DNA from: Sphingomonas azotifigens NBRC 15497
GTDB lineage: Bacteria > Pseudomonadota > Alphaproteobacteria > Sphingomonadales > Sphingomonadaceae
NCBI RefSeq assembly: GCF_002091475.1
Contig: NZ_BCTR01000021.1
Coordinates: 62,001-126,000 of the forward strand
Direction of reading: 5' to 3'
DNA: 64,000 nt
The position numbers and the translations under genes were made by a program. Position 1 is the first letter of the stretch. The number at the start of each line of letters is the position of its first letter. This document shows positions 52,560 through 61,407 of this stretch, piece after piece. A model generated the notes under the pieces. It was not told the origin of the DNA and made no database searches. It saw nothing but the letters and a program-made list of their open reading frames with translations.

Positions 52560-53355
52560 ACGCACCGGACCGCTCATCATCATCGGCGGCCATGAGGACA
52601 AGGAAGGCGACAAGACCATCCTCAAGGAGGTCGCGCGCCGCGTGAACGGCGGCAAGCTCGTCATCGCCACCGTCGCCAGCCATCAGCCCGACGGCTATTT
52701 CGACGCCTATCAGAAGGCGTTCGGCGCGCTCGGCGTCGACAACCTCGTCGAGCTCTATGTCCACGAGCGCGGCGAGACGCTGGAGCAGGAAACCCAGTCG
52801 GTGTTCGACGATGCCGCCGGCATCTTCTTTACCGGCGGCGACCAGCTCCGCATCTCCAGCCAGATCGGCGACACGCCGGTCGAGCGGATGGTGCGCGACA
52901 TCCATGCGCGCGGCGGCGTGATCGCCGGCACCTCGGCCGGCGCCTCGGTGATGAGCGAGACGATGCTGGTGAAGGGCTCCAGCGCGGAATCGCACCGTAT
53001 CGGCGACCTCCACATGGCGCCGGGGCTCGGCCTGGTCCGCGACGTGATCATCGACCAGCATTTCGCCGAGCGCGGCCGGATCGGCCGGCTGCTCGGCGCG
53101 GTGGCGCAGAACCCCCGCGTGCTCGGCATCGGCATCGACGAGGATACCGCGATCGTGCTGGAGGGCTGCTGCTTCCGCGTCGCCGGCGCGGGTGCGGTCT
53201 ATATCGTCGACGGCTCGGGCGTCACCCGCTCCAACATCGCCGAGGCAAGCCCCGAACGCACGCTATCGATGCACGACGTGCGGCTGCACGTGCTCAGCCA
53301 TGGCGACGAGTTCGACCTCGACGAACGCCGCCCGTGCCCGCGCGCCGACCGCTGA
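52552..53355 (+). CDS. cphB: Cyanophycinase
   Basis: 267-residue serine exopeptidase of the S51 family that cuts cyanophycin to beta-Asp-Arg dipeptides. The nucleophile Ser128 lies in AGTSAGASVMS, preceded by FFTGGDQLRIS and followed by GLGLVRDVIIDQHFAERGRIGRL, all typical of CphB. No signal peptide, so it acts on cytoplasmic granules. Its end lies 3 bp from the convergent sphingan gene spsS. Confidence 0.95.
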   Translation: MAERTGPLIIIGGHEDKEGDKTILKEVARRVNGGKLVIATVASHQPDGYFDAYQKAFGALGVDNLVELYVHERGETLEQETQSVFDDAAGIFFTGGDQLRISSQIGDTPVERMVRDIHARGGVIAGTSAGASVMSETMLVKGSSAESHRIGDLHMAPGLGLVRDVIIDQHFAERGRIGRLLGAVAQNPRVLGIGIDEDTAIVLEGCCFRVAGAGAVYIVDGSGVTRSNIAEASPERTLSMHDVRLHVLSHGDEFDLDERRPCPRADR

Positions 53356-53358
53356 CGC

Positions 53359-54660
53359 TCAGTTCGCCGCGACCGGCTCGACCCCGTCGAGCCGTCCGCG
53401 GAACACCGAGATGCCGCGCTTGTGCAGCTGGTACCAGAAGGCGGCCGTGACCAGCGCTTCGGTGAACAACAGCGCCGCCGCCGCGCCGACCGCACCGAGC
53501 TGGTGCCCGAGCACCGCCAGCAGCACCACGTTCAGCGCGCCGCAGGCGACCAGCATCGCGCTGAACTGCCGCTTCAGCCCCAGGTTCAGCATCACCAGGT
53601 TGCCGAACACCGAGTTGAGGCCGACGATGAACGGGATCGGGGACAGCACCCGCAGCACCGCCGCCGCCGCCCCGAAGCGCGCGCCCAGCACGATATAGAC
53701 GATCAGGTCCGCCGCGACGAAGGTGACGATCGACACGAAGCCCATGCCGAACACCAGCAGCCAGGTGACATTGCGCAGCAGCGGCCCGGTGCCCGGGGGG
53801 TCGGTCCGCAGCCCCTTGGCGATCCGCCCGAAATAGGCGTTGGTCACCGCCACGATCGGCATCGAGGAGAGCCCGCGCAGCCGGTCCGCCGCGGCGAAAT
53901 AGGCGACCTGGGTGTCGGTGCTGACGAAGCCCAGCACGATCGCGTTGCTCGCCGCGTACAGGCTCACCGCCCCTTGCGCGATGAACAGGTGGAAGCCGTC
54001 GCCATAGGCCGCGCGCACCGCACGGAAGCTGGGCAGCACGAAGCGGGTGACCAGCTTGCGGCGCAGCACGATGCCGGTGCAGATCAGCCCGCCGAGCAAT
54101 GCGCCGCCGCTGTTGAGCAGCGCGAGAATCCATTCGTCGCCGGGTGCGCGCACCAGCAGGAACACCGGGATCACGAACGCCAGCCGCGCGACCAGCACCG
54201 CGATCGACGAGGCCGCCATCGCGCCGACACCGAGGAACAGCCAGGTCGATTGCAGGATGCTCGCCAGCAGCAGCGGCAGCGAGGCGAGGATCACCCCCAT
54301 CGCCTGGCGGATGTCCGGTGACAGCAGCCAGAAGATTCCGATCGAGGCGGTGGTCGCGACGAACAGCCCGAACTTCGCCACCTGCACCGTCCAGTAATAG
54401 GCGGAGATATCCTTGCCCTGGGTCTGCAGTTCGACGACGCGGCGCGACGCCGCGAACTGGAAGCCGAAATCGACGATGATCAGCAGATACTGCACCACCG
54501 CGACGCCGAAGGAATAACGGCCATAGGCGGGCGGGTGCAGCGCGCGCACCGCCCAGGGGAAGGTCATCAGCGGCACAAGGAGCGTCGCCACCTGGGTCAG
54601 CATCAGGTAGAAGACGTCCTTCAGGCCCTTGTCGCGAGCGATTGCGCCGATGCGCGCCAT
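53359..54660 (-). CDS. spsS: Wzx-type polysaccharide flippase of the sphingan locus
   Basis: 433-residue membrane protein with 12 or more hydrophobic segments. The start (KDVFYLMLTQVATLLVPLMTFPW) and YGRYSFGVAVVQYLLIIVDFGFQFAASRR are typical of O-antigen/EPS flippases. In Sphingomonas gellan-type clusters the equivalent gene (gelS/spsS/dpsS) sits beside the polymerase gene and moves lipid-linked repeat units across the inner membrane. Here it begins the locus, 6 bp from the upstream glycosyltransferase gene, in the same direction. Confidence 0.8.
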   Translation of the reverse strand: MARIGAIARDKGLKDVFYLMLTQVATLLVPLMTFPWAVRALHPPAYGRYSFGVAVVQYLLIIVDFGFQFAASRRVVELQTQGKDISAYYWTVQVAKFGLFVATTASIGIFWLLSPDIRQAMGVILASLPLLLASILQSTWLFLGVGAMAASSIAVLVARLAFVIPVFLLVRAPGDEWILALLNSGGALLGGLICTGIVLRRKLVTRFVLPSFRAVRAAYGDGFHLFIAQGAVSLYAASNAIVLGFVSTDTQVAYFAAADRLRGLSSMPIVAVTNAYFGRIAKGLRTDPPGTGPLLRNVTWLLVFGMGFVSIVTFVAADLIVYIVLGARFGAAAAVLRVLSPIPFIVGLNSVFGNLVMLNLGLKRQFSAMLVACGALNVVLLAVLGHQLGAVGAAAALLFTEALVTAAFWYQLHKRGISVFRGRLDGVEPVAAN

Positions 54661-54665
54661 GCCGC

Positions 54666-55652
54666 TCAGTGGGCCGCCTGGATGCCGAACACGGCCCGCA
54701 CCTCATCTTCGAACCGCGCCGGCTCGGCGGCGATCGAGGCACGATAGCGGTCGAAGCGCGGCGCGTGGCTGCCGAAATCGTCCATGATGGCGATGATGCG
54801 GTCGACCGCCTCGACCGCGAAGCCGTCGCGCGTGTCGTCGACCTTGTAATATTCGTCGATCGCCACGTCGCGCGCATTGGCCGCGCTGCCGCGCTTGTTG
54901 GTGAGGATGCAGGCGCCCTTTGCCGCCGCCTCGCGCGGGATGCGATCCTTGCCCGGGTGCCCGCCGAAATCGATGTAGAGCTTGGCCCGCGTCAGCAGGT
55001 CCTTCACCTGGTCGCGGTTCATGTTCTGCAGCGGCGCCGGCTTGATGTCGGTGCGACCGCGCCGCTCCAGCTCGGCGAGGATCAGCGCGGTGCGCTCGGC
55101 GCCCTTTTTCGGATTGTAGACCAGCAGATTTTCGCGCGCGGTGGCGTTCGCGGCGGTCTCGATGCCGTCGAGATATTCCTGCGCGAGGTAATCGGTCAGC
55201 GATTCCGCACGGCCCAGCTTGTTTGCTTCGAGGAACTGGCGGGCATAATCGCTCTGGTAGAGATGGACGTCGACGCCCTGGCGCAGCCGCGCCATCGTGC
55301 CCCGTGCGTACAGCCAGCGCGGAAACATCCGGGCGAGCCGGGAGAATTCGACCATGAAGAAATTGTCGACGCTCATCCACCAGAAGTAGATGCGCATGCC
55401 CTTGAACATCGGGAGCAGCCTGGGGAACGCTTCCGGCAGTACCACGATGTCGCCCGGCGTCATGTCGTCAAGGCTGGCGACCGGCACGTCGTAGCGAATA
55501 AAGGCCTCGGGCGTCGCGGCAGGCTGGTCGAAGGGGGTGTAGAGCATGCGCGCATCGACCCCGTGCCGACGCAGACTATGCCCCAACTGCTGGCTCAGCT
55601 CGGTGCCCCCGGTGACGATACCGGTCGGCGCTACCAGAAAAACCTTCGCCAT
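54666..55652 (-). CDS. Glycosyltransferase of GT-B fold, specificity unknown
   Basis: 328 residues. The N-terminal VFLVAPTGIVTGGTELSQQLG resembles the acceptor-side glycine-rich loop of GT4-like enzymes. The C-terminal part has LLVYNPKKGAERT, LYIDFGGHPGKDRIPREAAAKGACIL, the donor-binding EX7E-like region of retaining GTs in modified form. No signal peptide. ATG at 55652 follows GAGGGGA. It lies between spsS and the divergent UDP-galactopyranose mutase gene, a place where known sphingan clusters have no such gene. Together they suggest galactofuranosyl transfer, which is inference. Confidence 0.68.
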   Translation of the reverse strand: MAKVFLVAPTGIVTGGTELSQQLGHSLRRHGVDARMLYTPFDQPAATPEAFIRYDVPVASLDDMTPGDIVVLPEAFPRLLPMFKGMRIYFWWMSVDNFFMVEFSRLARMFPRWLYARGTMARLRQGVDVHLYQSDYARQFLEANKLGRAESLTDYLAQEYLDGIETAANATARENLLVYNPKKGAERTALILAELERRGRTDIKPAPLQNMNRDQVKDLLTRAKLYIDFGGHPGKDRIPREAAAKGACILTNKRGSAANARDVAIDEYYKVDDTRDGFAVEAVDRIIAIMDDFGSHAPRFDRYRASIAAEPARFEDEVRAVFGIQAAH

Positions 55653-55818
55653 CGAACGCAAGTCCCCTCATCTCCGCGCCGGAAGGCGGGCGGACTTGCA
55701 TCTAACGGGTGCGCAAAGGTGGCACAAGCGCGTGGTGCGACGCGAAATTCGCCGCCTTGGCCCGCCGGTTATAGCCAGCTATGATGTCTTCGAATCCAAG
55801 ATCATCTTTGGGGGTATC

Positions 55819-56931
55819 ATGTACGACTGGCTTGTTGTTGGCGCCGGTTTCGCTGGGGCTACCTTGGCGGAACGCCTCGCCAGCCAGCGCGGCGAGCGGG
55901 TCCTGGTGGTGGACCGCCGCCCCCATATCGGCGGCAACGCGTTCGATGTCGCCAATGCGGACGGGCTGCTGATCCACCAGTACGGCCCGCACATCTTCCA
56001 CACCAACAGCGACATGATCGTCGACTATCTGTCGCAGTTTACCGAATGGCGCCCCTATGAGCACCGCGTGCTCGCCAGCGTCGACGGGCAATTGGTGCCG
56101 ATCCCGATCAATCTCACCACGATCAACAAGCTCTACGGGCTGTCGCTCACCGAGGAGGAAGTGCCCGCCTGGCTGGCCGCGCGGGCGGAGCCGGTCGAGG
56201 TGATCAAGACCAGCGAGGACGTCGTCGTCTCGGTCGTCGGTCGCGAACTCTACGAGAAGTTCTTCCGCGGCTATACGCGCAAGCAATGGGGCCTCGACCC
56301 CAGCCAGCTCGACAAGTCGGTCACCGCGCGGGTGCCCACCCGCACCAACACCGACGACCGCTATTTCGGCGACAGCTTCCAGGCCATGCCGAAGGAAGGC
56401 TATACCAAGATGTTCGAGCGGATGCTCGATCATCCGAACATCGAGTTGCGCACCGGCGTCGAGTTCAAGGACGTGACCGACGGCTATCGCAACCTGATCT
56501 TCACCGGCCCGATCGACGAATATTTCGAGTTCCAGCACGGCAAGCTGCCCTATCGCTCGCTGCGCTTCGAGCATGTCACGCTCGACCAGGAATGGCACCA
56601 GCCGGTGGCGGTGGTGAACTATCCGCAGGACCAGGACTATACCCGGATCACCGAGTACAAGTATCTGACCGGGCAGGAGCACGCCAAGACCGCGCTCACC
56701 TACGAGTATCCCTCGGCCGAGGGCGATCCCTATTATCCGATCCCGCGCGACGAGAACTACCAGCAGTTCAAGAAGTACGAGGCGCTGGCCAACGCGCAGG
56801 ACAAGGTCTGGTTCGTCGGTCGCCTGGCGACCTATCGCTATTACAACATGGACCAGATCGTCGGTCAGGCGCTGGCGACCTTCCGCCGCATCGACGAGCG
56901 GCTCGAGCGGCCGGCAGCCGCCGCCGAATAA
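55819..56931 (+). CDS. glf: UDP-galactopyranose mutase
   Basis: 370-residue FAD enzyme that interconverts UDP-galactopyranose and UDP-galactofuranose. The FAD motif is VVGAGFAGATLAERLA; DRRPHIGGNAFD, GPHIFHTNSD and the GYTRKQWG segment are the mutase signatures. The active-site Arg lies in the PYRSLRFEH region, and VWFVGRLATYRYYNMDQIVG closes the FAD site. ATG at 55819 follows TTGGGGG. It has the usual bacterial Glf length and intact motifs. In a sphingan locus it implies a Galf residue in some surface glycan. Confidence 0.92.
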   Translation: MYDWLVVGAGFAGATLAERLASQRGERVLVVDRRPHIGGNAFDVANADGLLIHQYGPHIFHTNSDMIVDYLSQFTEWRPYEHRVLASVDGQLVPIPINLTTINKLYGLSLTEEEVPAWLAARAEPVEVIKTSEDVVVSVVGRELYEKFFRGYTRKQWGLDPSQLDKSVTARVPTRTNTDDRYFGDSFQAMPKEGYTKMFERMLDHPNIELRTGVEFKDVTDGYRNLIFTGPIDEYFEFQHGKLPYRSLRFEHVTLDQEWHQPVAVVNYPQDQDYTRITEYKYLTGQEHAKTALTYEYPSAEGDPYYPIPRDENYQQFKKYEALANAQDKVWFVGRLATYRYYNMDQIVGQALATFRRIDERLERPAAAAE

Positions 56932-57113
56932 TACCAACCTGCACGGAAAAGAACCTATCTTCGTCCTCCACATCGTCACCCCGGCGAAAGCCGGGGTCCA
57001 TTGCGGTCTCGCTATCGGCGTTTGCTGAGACCGAGAGGCGAATGGATCCCGGCTTTCGCCGGGATGACGGGGAGAGGCTGGAGGAGTTGGTATCAACGCA
57101 GCCTGGTATAAGC
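56929..57113. repeat. Terminally inverted element, copy 1, containing family A repeat copy 5
   Basis: Ends are AATACCAACCTGCACGGA at the left and GCAGCCTGGTATAAGC at the right. Both ends match, in reverse, those of the element at 59106-59220 (about 22 of 30 and 16 of 20 positions). Inside, at 56975-57068, is a paired family A repeat (GTCACCCCGGCGAAAGCCGG / CCGGCTTTCGCCGGGATGAC). With the following terminator it fills the 301-bp gap after glf; no gene is seen here. Confidence 0.7.
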
Positions 57114-57155
57114 CCGCGCGGGCGCGTCCTCCGGGCCCCAAGGCACGCGCAACGC

Positions 57156-57187
57156 AAAAGGCCCGCCGGCTCCCGGCGGGCCTCTTT
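57156..57187. terminator. Bidirectional rho-independent terminator between glf and spsG
   Basis: AAAAGGCCCGCCGG and CCGGCGGGCCTCTTT form a ten-base GC stem flanked by A-rich and T-rich runs, so it can stop transcription from both glf and the convergent spsG. Confidence 0.82.
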
Positions 57188-57232
57188 CTTGTCCGGCACC
57201 TGGCCGCCCGGCCGCCCAGCCGGGCGCGGCGT

Positions 57233-58930
57233 TCAGGCGACGAGCGGTCGCCCGAGCGGGTCGGGCGTGCGGACGTCCTCGCTGCCATATTGCTCGGCAC
57301 CCGCGTGCACGATCTGGCCGGTGCGGTTCCGATAGACCACCGCGATGCCGATGCCGAACAGCATCCAGTAGAGCATGTCGCTGTCCCATTGGGAGAGCAC
57401 CGACCGCGTACTGAGGAAGGTGGCGAACACCGAAACCAGCGCGAAATCGAACGGCATGCCGTTGCCCTTCCACAGCACGCCGCTGATCGACAGGATGATC
57501 ATCAAGGCGATGACGCCGCCGAAATAGGTGCCGAAGCCGATCAGCCCCTCGTCGGCCGCGGTCGACAGGAAGGCGCTGTCGATCGACAGGAAGCCGGCAC
57601 CGTTGCGCCAGCCCACCGCATAGGCGCCGGCGCCGGGGCCGTAGCCGAATAGCGGGCGCTTCGCGACGGCGGGGATCGTCATGCGGAACTGCTCCTGGCG
57701 CGCCTGACTGCTCCCCTGGGTGGCGCCGCCGCCGAGCACGCGGTTGTGTACCGCCGGCACGAACAGGATCGCGCCGAGCAGCGCGACCATGAACGCCGGA
57801 TACATCATCATCGCGGAAACACCGATCAGGCTGCCCGGATGGTTCCGCCAGCGGCGGACCGCCCACAGGAACACATAGACGGTGTGCGCAAGGATCGCGC
57901 CCACCACGGCCAGCCGCGCCCCGCTCATATAGCCCGAGGAGACCAGCGCCAGATCATAGGCCGCCCAGAGCAGCTGCGACGCATTGGTCTTCGCGTTGAA
58001 CAGCCGGTGCAGCGCGAACGGGATGGCCAGCGCCGTCAGCTCGCCCCAGGACAGGGGGCCGGTGAAGGTGGTGGAGATGCGGTAGCCGTTCCGGAAGTTG
58101 GGCGTCAGGATCATGTTCAGCATCTGCTCGTCGACGTGCAGGAAGCTCGGGATCGAGTTCGCCCAGAGGATGTGCTTCTCGTGATATTCGAGCACGCCGA
58201 TCACCATCAGGATGGCGACGAAGATCATGAAGCGATTGATCCACCAGTCGAACGTGCGCACGCCGGTGGCGAAGATCCAGATCGTGACGAAGAACATCGG
58301 CGTGTTCACCAGCGTCGTACCGATCCAGCGCGAGATCGCTTCCGAAGGCGACACCGAGGTGAAGGCCGAGATCGTGCTCGATACGAAGAAGATGAGGAAC
58401 AAGGTCGAAATCGGACGCGATTCCTTCAGCGCGACGCTGAGATCCGCCCGGAAGGGCCGCGACATCGACAGGCACATGAGGAAGACGATCGTGGTGATGG
58501 TGCCCACGAGGCGCCGCAGCGCAATCCAGGGCAGCCCGCCGACGTCGAGCGCGATATAGTTCGGCCAGAGCAGCTGGACCGCGAAATAGACCAGGAACAG
58601 GCGGAGCAGCACCTTGAACGGCGGCGTGCGCGACCCCGGCAGCGCCCAGATCACGAACAGGCCGAGCAACGCATAGGGCGCACCGATCATCGCCAGCAAT
58701 GCCGGCGGCAGGATGGCCGAGGCGACGCCGTAGAACATCGCGGTGATCATCACCACCGCGAACAGGACGGTGCGACGAAACGCGATCAGCCAGCCCGCCC
58801 GCTGCGGCGTGTACAGGGGCAGCACATCGCGGCGACGCTGGAGGAGTTCCTGCAGCCAGGCAGGGCGCCGGGCGCGCGACACGAAACCGCGAAGCGGGTC
58901 GATCCTGAACCTTCGCGACACGGTCACCAT
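57233..58930 (-). CDS. spsG: Wzy-type polysaccharide polymerase of the sphingan locus
   Basis: 565-residue membrane protein with about 12 hydrophobic segments, of the O-antigen ligase/Wzy polymerase type. A large loop contains LHVDEQMLNMILTPNFRNGYRISTTFTGPLSWGE, and the conserved HPLFGYGPGAG-like sequence appears as KRPLFGYGPGAGAYAVGW. In gellan-type clusters this is gelG/spsG, which joins repeat units in the periplasm. ATG at 58930 is set by GGAGGAG six bases upstream; ATG 58936 sits too close to that site. The gene is bracketed by two inverted elements. Confidence 0.8.
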   Translation of the reverse strand: MVTVSRRFRIDPLRGFVSRARRPAWLQELLQRRRDVLPLYTPQRAGWLIAFRRTVLFAVVMITAMFYGVASAILPPALLAMIGAPYALLGLFVIWALPGSRTPPFKVLLRLFLVYFAVQLLWPNYIALDVGGLPWIALRRLVGTITTIVFLMCLSMSRPFRADLSVALKESRPISTLFLIFFVSSTISAFTSVSPSEAISRWIGTTLVNTPMFFVTIWIFATGVRTFDWWINRFMIFVAILMVIGVLEYHEKHILWANSIPSFLHVDEQMLNMILTPNFRNGYRISTTFTGPLSWGELTALAIPFALHRLFNAKTNASQLLWAAYDLALVSSGYMSGARLAVVGAILAHTVYVFLWAVRRWRNHPGSLIGVSAMMMYPAFMVALLGAILFVPAVHNRVLGGGATQGSSQARQEQFRMTIPAVAKRPLFGYGPGAGAYAVGWRNGAGFLSIDSAFLSTAADEGLIGFGTYFGGVIALMIILSISGVLWKGNGMPFDFALVSVFATFLSTRSVLSQWDSDMLYWMLFGIGIAVVYRNRTGQIVHAGAEQYGSEDVRTPDPLGRPLVA

Positions 58931-59105
58931 CGGCATCTCCTCCAATCCGCCGCGCCGGTCAGTTCGGGCAGGCGAAGCGACGCAGCACGTCGTGTTCGTT
59001 TGGTTCAGCAACACAAAGAAAGCAAGGTACATGACGCACCGCACAAGATGAAATGGCGGAGGTTTGCGCCCCCGCCATCTTCCATACTGCGCGACACGCA
59101 GATCG

Positions 59106-59220
59106 ACTTATACCAAGGTGCATTCAGGCGGACTCATCATGCCGCACACCGTCATCCCAGCGAGAGCCGGGGTGACGATATGGGGCCGCGATGGGTTCTT
59201 AACCGCGCAACCTGGTAATA
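59106..59220. repeat. Terminally inverted element, copy 2, with single family A unit
   Basis: Ends are CTTATACCAAGGTGCATTCA at the left and GCGCAACCTGGTAATA at the right. It is the same kind of element as 56929-57113 but in the opposite orientation, and holds one family A unit (59151-59176). It lies in the 303-bp gap between the spsR stop and the spsG start, which otherwise holds only the spsG promoter region (about 58931-59105). Confidence 0.7.
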
Positions 59221-59233
59221 CACGTCGATCCGT

Positions 59234-61213
59234 TTACGCGTGGTTGAGCTGCAGCGCGCTCAGCTTCGACGACAGCAGCGCGCTCGACGAGGACGACGAG
59301 AGGCTGCCGGCGCCGATGCCCGCCTGCTGGGCCATTGCCAGCATCAGCTGCGCGGCCTGCGCGCTGGCGCTGTTCACCGTGTTCGTCGCGAGCGTCGGGG
59401 CAGGCTGCAGCGTCTGGCTCGAGCCGGTGCCGGTCGCCAGCGAGGTTGCGGTCGGCACCACGCCCTGGGTGAGGTTGACCTTCACCGCATCCGCCGACGC
59501 CGGGTTGCCGGTCAGGGTGAGCGACTGCACCTGGGCGGCGCTGAGCGCGGTATCGCGGATCTCGATGTCGCCCACCGTGCCGCTGACCGCCTTGCTGAAC
59601 TGGCCGCCAATGTACAGGCCGCCCGATTCGACGCCCTTGGTCGTGCCGGTGACGAGGCCGCTGCCGCGCTGGACGCCGTCGACATAGATCAGCAGCTGGC
59701 TGCGCTGGCTGTCATAGGTGAACGCGATCTTGTGGTTGTTCGCGTCGGTCAGCTTGGCCCCGCTGGTCGCGACACTATAGCCCTTGCCGCTGGCGTTCTC
59801 CATCGCGAAGACGAGTTCGCCGTCGGCGCGCAGCGACACCGTCCAGCTGCGGAAGATGCTCATGATGTCGCCCACCGCGGCGGTCGGCGCATCGCGCTTG
59901 AGATCGAAGCTGATGGTGAACGCCGAAAGCCCGTAGAGCTGCTTGCTGGTATTCTTGTCGAGCGCGACGCCAACGCCGGTCTGGATCCGGAAGCTGTTGC
60001 CCGAAACCTTGGTCAGGTCGATCGGCGCGATGACCGACGTCGATGCCCAGCGCGACTTGTCGACCAGCCCGGTCGAATTGAAGCTGAGGTCGAGCAGCAG
60101 CGAGGAGGCGGTCGGCTTGGCCGCAGCCTGCTGGCTCTGCACCAGATCGGCGACGATGCTGCCCTTCGGCGGCTGATAGCCGACGCCGGACACCAGCAGA
60201 TCGGCAATCCGCGCTGCATTGACGTCGTTCAGGCCGGCGATGCTGCGCATCACGCCCAGATCGGATCCGAGATTGACGTTCTTCGACTGCTGGATGTTCT
60301 TCGAGCTCGACGTCACGATGATGCTGTCGGCGATGTTGTTGGTGACCTTGGCGCCATCCACCGCGTTCAGCTGGATCCAATAGGCAACCCCGTCCACCTT
60401 CGACATGACGCTGTTCGAATCGAGCGTCACGTTCTTCGCGCTGCTTACCGAAATGCCCTGCGACCAGCCGTTCGAATACACCATGTTATTGGAGATGTTC
60501 AGGGTATCGTAGATCAGCGACGGGTTTTCGCCGCCGATGAAGATGCCCTGCGAGCCACGGCCGGCGCCCTGCATGATCACGTTGTTGGTGATCGTGACGT
60601 TGCTGCTGGCGTACTTGCTGTTCGCGGTCCAGAACTGGATCGCATCCGGGTGCTCGGTGCCGACAGGGAACAGGTTGGTGAAGCTGTTGCTGTCGATCGT
60701 GGTGTTCTTCATCTCGGAAAAATTGGTGTGGTCGCGGCGGTTGTTTTCGAAAATGCTGTCCTTGATCAGCATCCCGTCCACGGTCTGACCTGCCAATCCG
60801 ACGGCGAAGTGATCGATGGACGAGTTGGTGATCGTGACATTGTTCGACTGCCGCACCTGCAGGCCGACCCCGATCGACGCGCTGGGATCCCCGGTGCCCC
60901 CGCTGAACCCGACCTTGTTCAACACGATGTTGCTGGAAGAGGCCACTTGGTTGGCCAGTGTATCCGTCGTCATCGTCCGCTTGACGTCGAGATTGTCCAC
61001 CGTGAGGTTGCTGCTCGACGCGACCGTCAGCACGCTGACGTTAACCTTGCTGTTCGGATCGAGCGAGGTAATCGTTACGTTCGAGGCGAAGTTTTTGTAC
61101 ATCACGGTCAGGTTGGTATAGCTACCCGCCGCAAGCTTGATGGTCTCGCCACCCCTCGCCGCCTTGATCGCGGCGTCGAGTTCGCTCTGATTTTTAACGA
61201 TGATGTCCGGCAT
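59234..61213 (-). CDS. spsR: Beta-helix polysaccharide-lyase-like protein of the sphingan locus
   Basis: 659 residues. The first ~310 form a right-handed parallel beta-helix with many NVTIT/NNVI/LNISNN repeats (DAIQFWT, SQGIFIGGEN), as in pectate or alginate lyase folds. A LamG/concanavalin-like domain follows at about 365-560 (SFDLKRD, FTYDSQRSQLLIYVDGVQRG, GGLYIGGQF). The tail is rich in Ser, Ala, Gln and Leu. No signal peptide is present, as expected if it leaves by the type I exporter (atrD/atrB) of sphingan loci. GelR/SpsR proteins are thought to trim or anchor the polysaccharide. Confidence 0.8.
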   Translation of the reverse strand: MPDIIVKNQSELDAAIKAARGGETIKLAAGSYTNLTVMYKNFASNVTITSLDPNSKVNVSVLTVASSSNLTVDNLDVKRTMTTDTLANQVASSSNIVLNKVGFSGGTGDPSASIGVGLQVRQSNNVTITNSSIDHFAVGLAGQTVDGMLIKDSIFENNRRDHTNFSEMKNTTIDSNSFTNLFPVGTEHPDAIQFWTANSKYASSNVTITNNVIMQGAGRGSQGIFIGGENPSLIYDTLNISNNMVYSNGWSQGISVSSAKNVTLDSNSVMSKVDGVAYWIQLNAVDGAKVTNNIADSIIVTSSSKNIQQSKNVNLGSDLGVMRSIAGLNDVNAARIADLLVSGVGYQPPKGSIVADLVQSQQAAAKPTASSLLLDLSFNSTGLVDKSRWASTSVIAPIDLTKVSGNSFRIQTGVGVALDKNTSKQLYGLSAFTISFDLKRDAPTAAVGDIMSIFRSWTVSLRADGELVFAMENASGKGYSVATSGAKLTDANNHKIAFTYDSQRSQLLIYVDGVQRGSGLVTGTTKGVESGGLYIGGQFSKAVSGTVGDIEIRDTALSAAQVQSLTLTGNPASADAVKVNLTQGVVPTATSLATGTGSSQTLQPAPTLATNTVNSASAQAAQLMLAMAQQAGIGAGSLSSSSSSALLSSKLSALQLNHA

Positions 61214-61407
61214 GTTCGTACTCTTGACTAGTTCGACCCCCGTCGAACGTTGACCCCAACAATCCGAAAGTACCGCCCGGCCTCTGAAAATTGGCCCAAG
61301 GGATAGGGTTAAGGGTTCTTTATCAGGTTTTTAGCTGCGCGGCCGAAACGACCCGTCCGGCCGGCATTGCGGCTCGACGCCGCAGCGCAGCGTAGCTATA
61401 GCGAGCT

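Noticed and set aside
59240..61231. Open frame of over 600 codons opposite spsR
   Set aside because: Composition is Arg/Ala/Val/Asp-rich without recognisable motifs; it mirrors the repeat-rich spsR codons.
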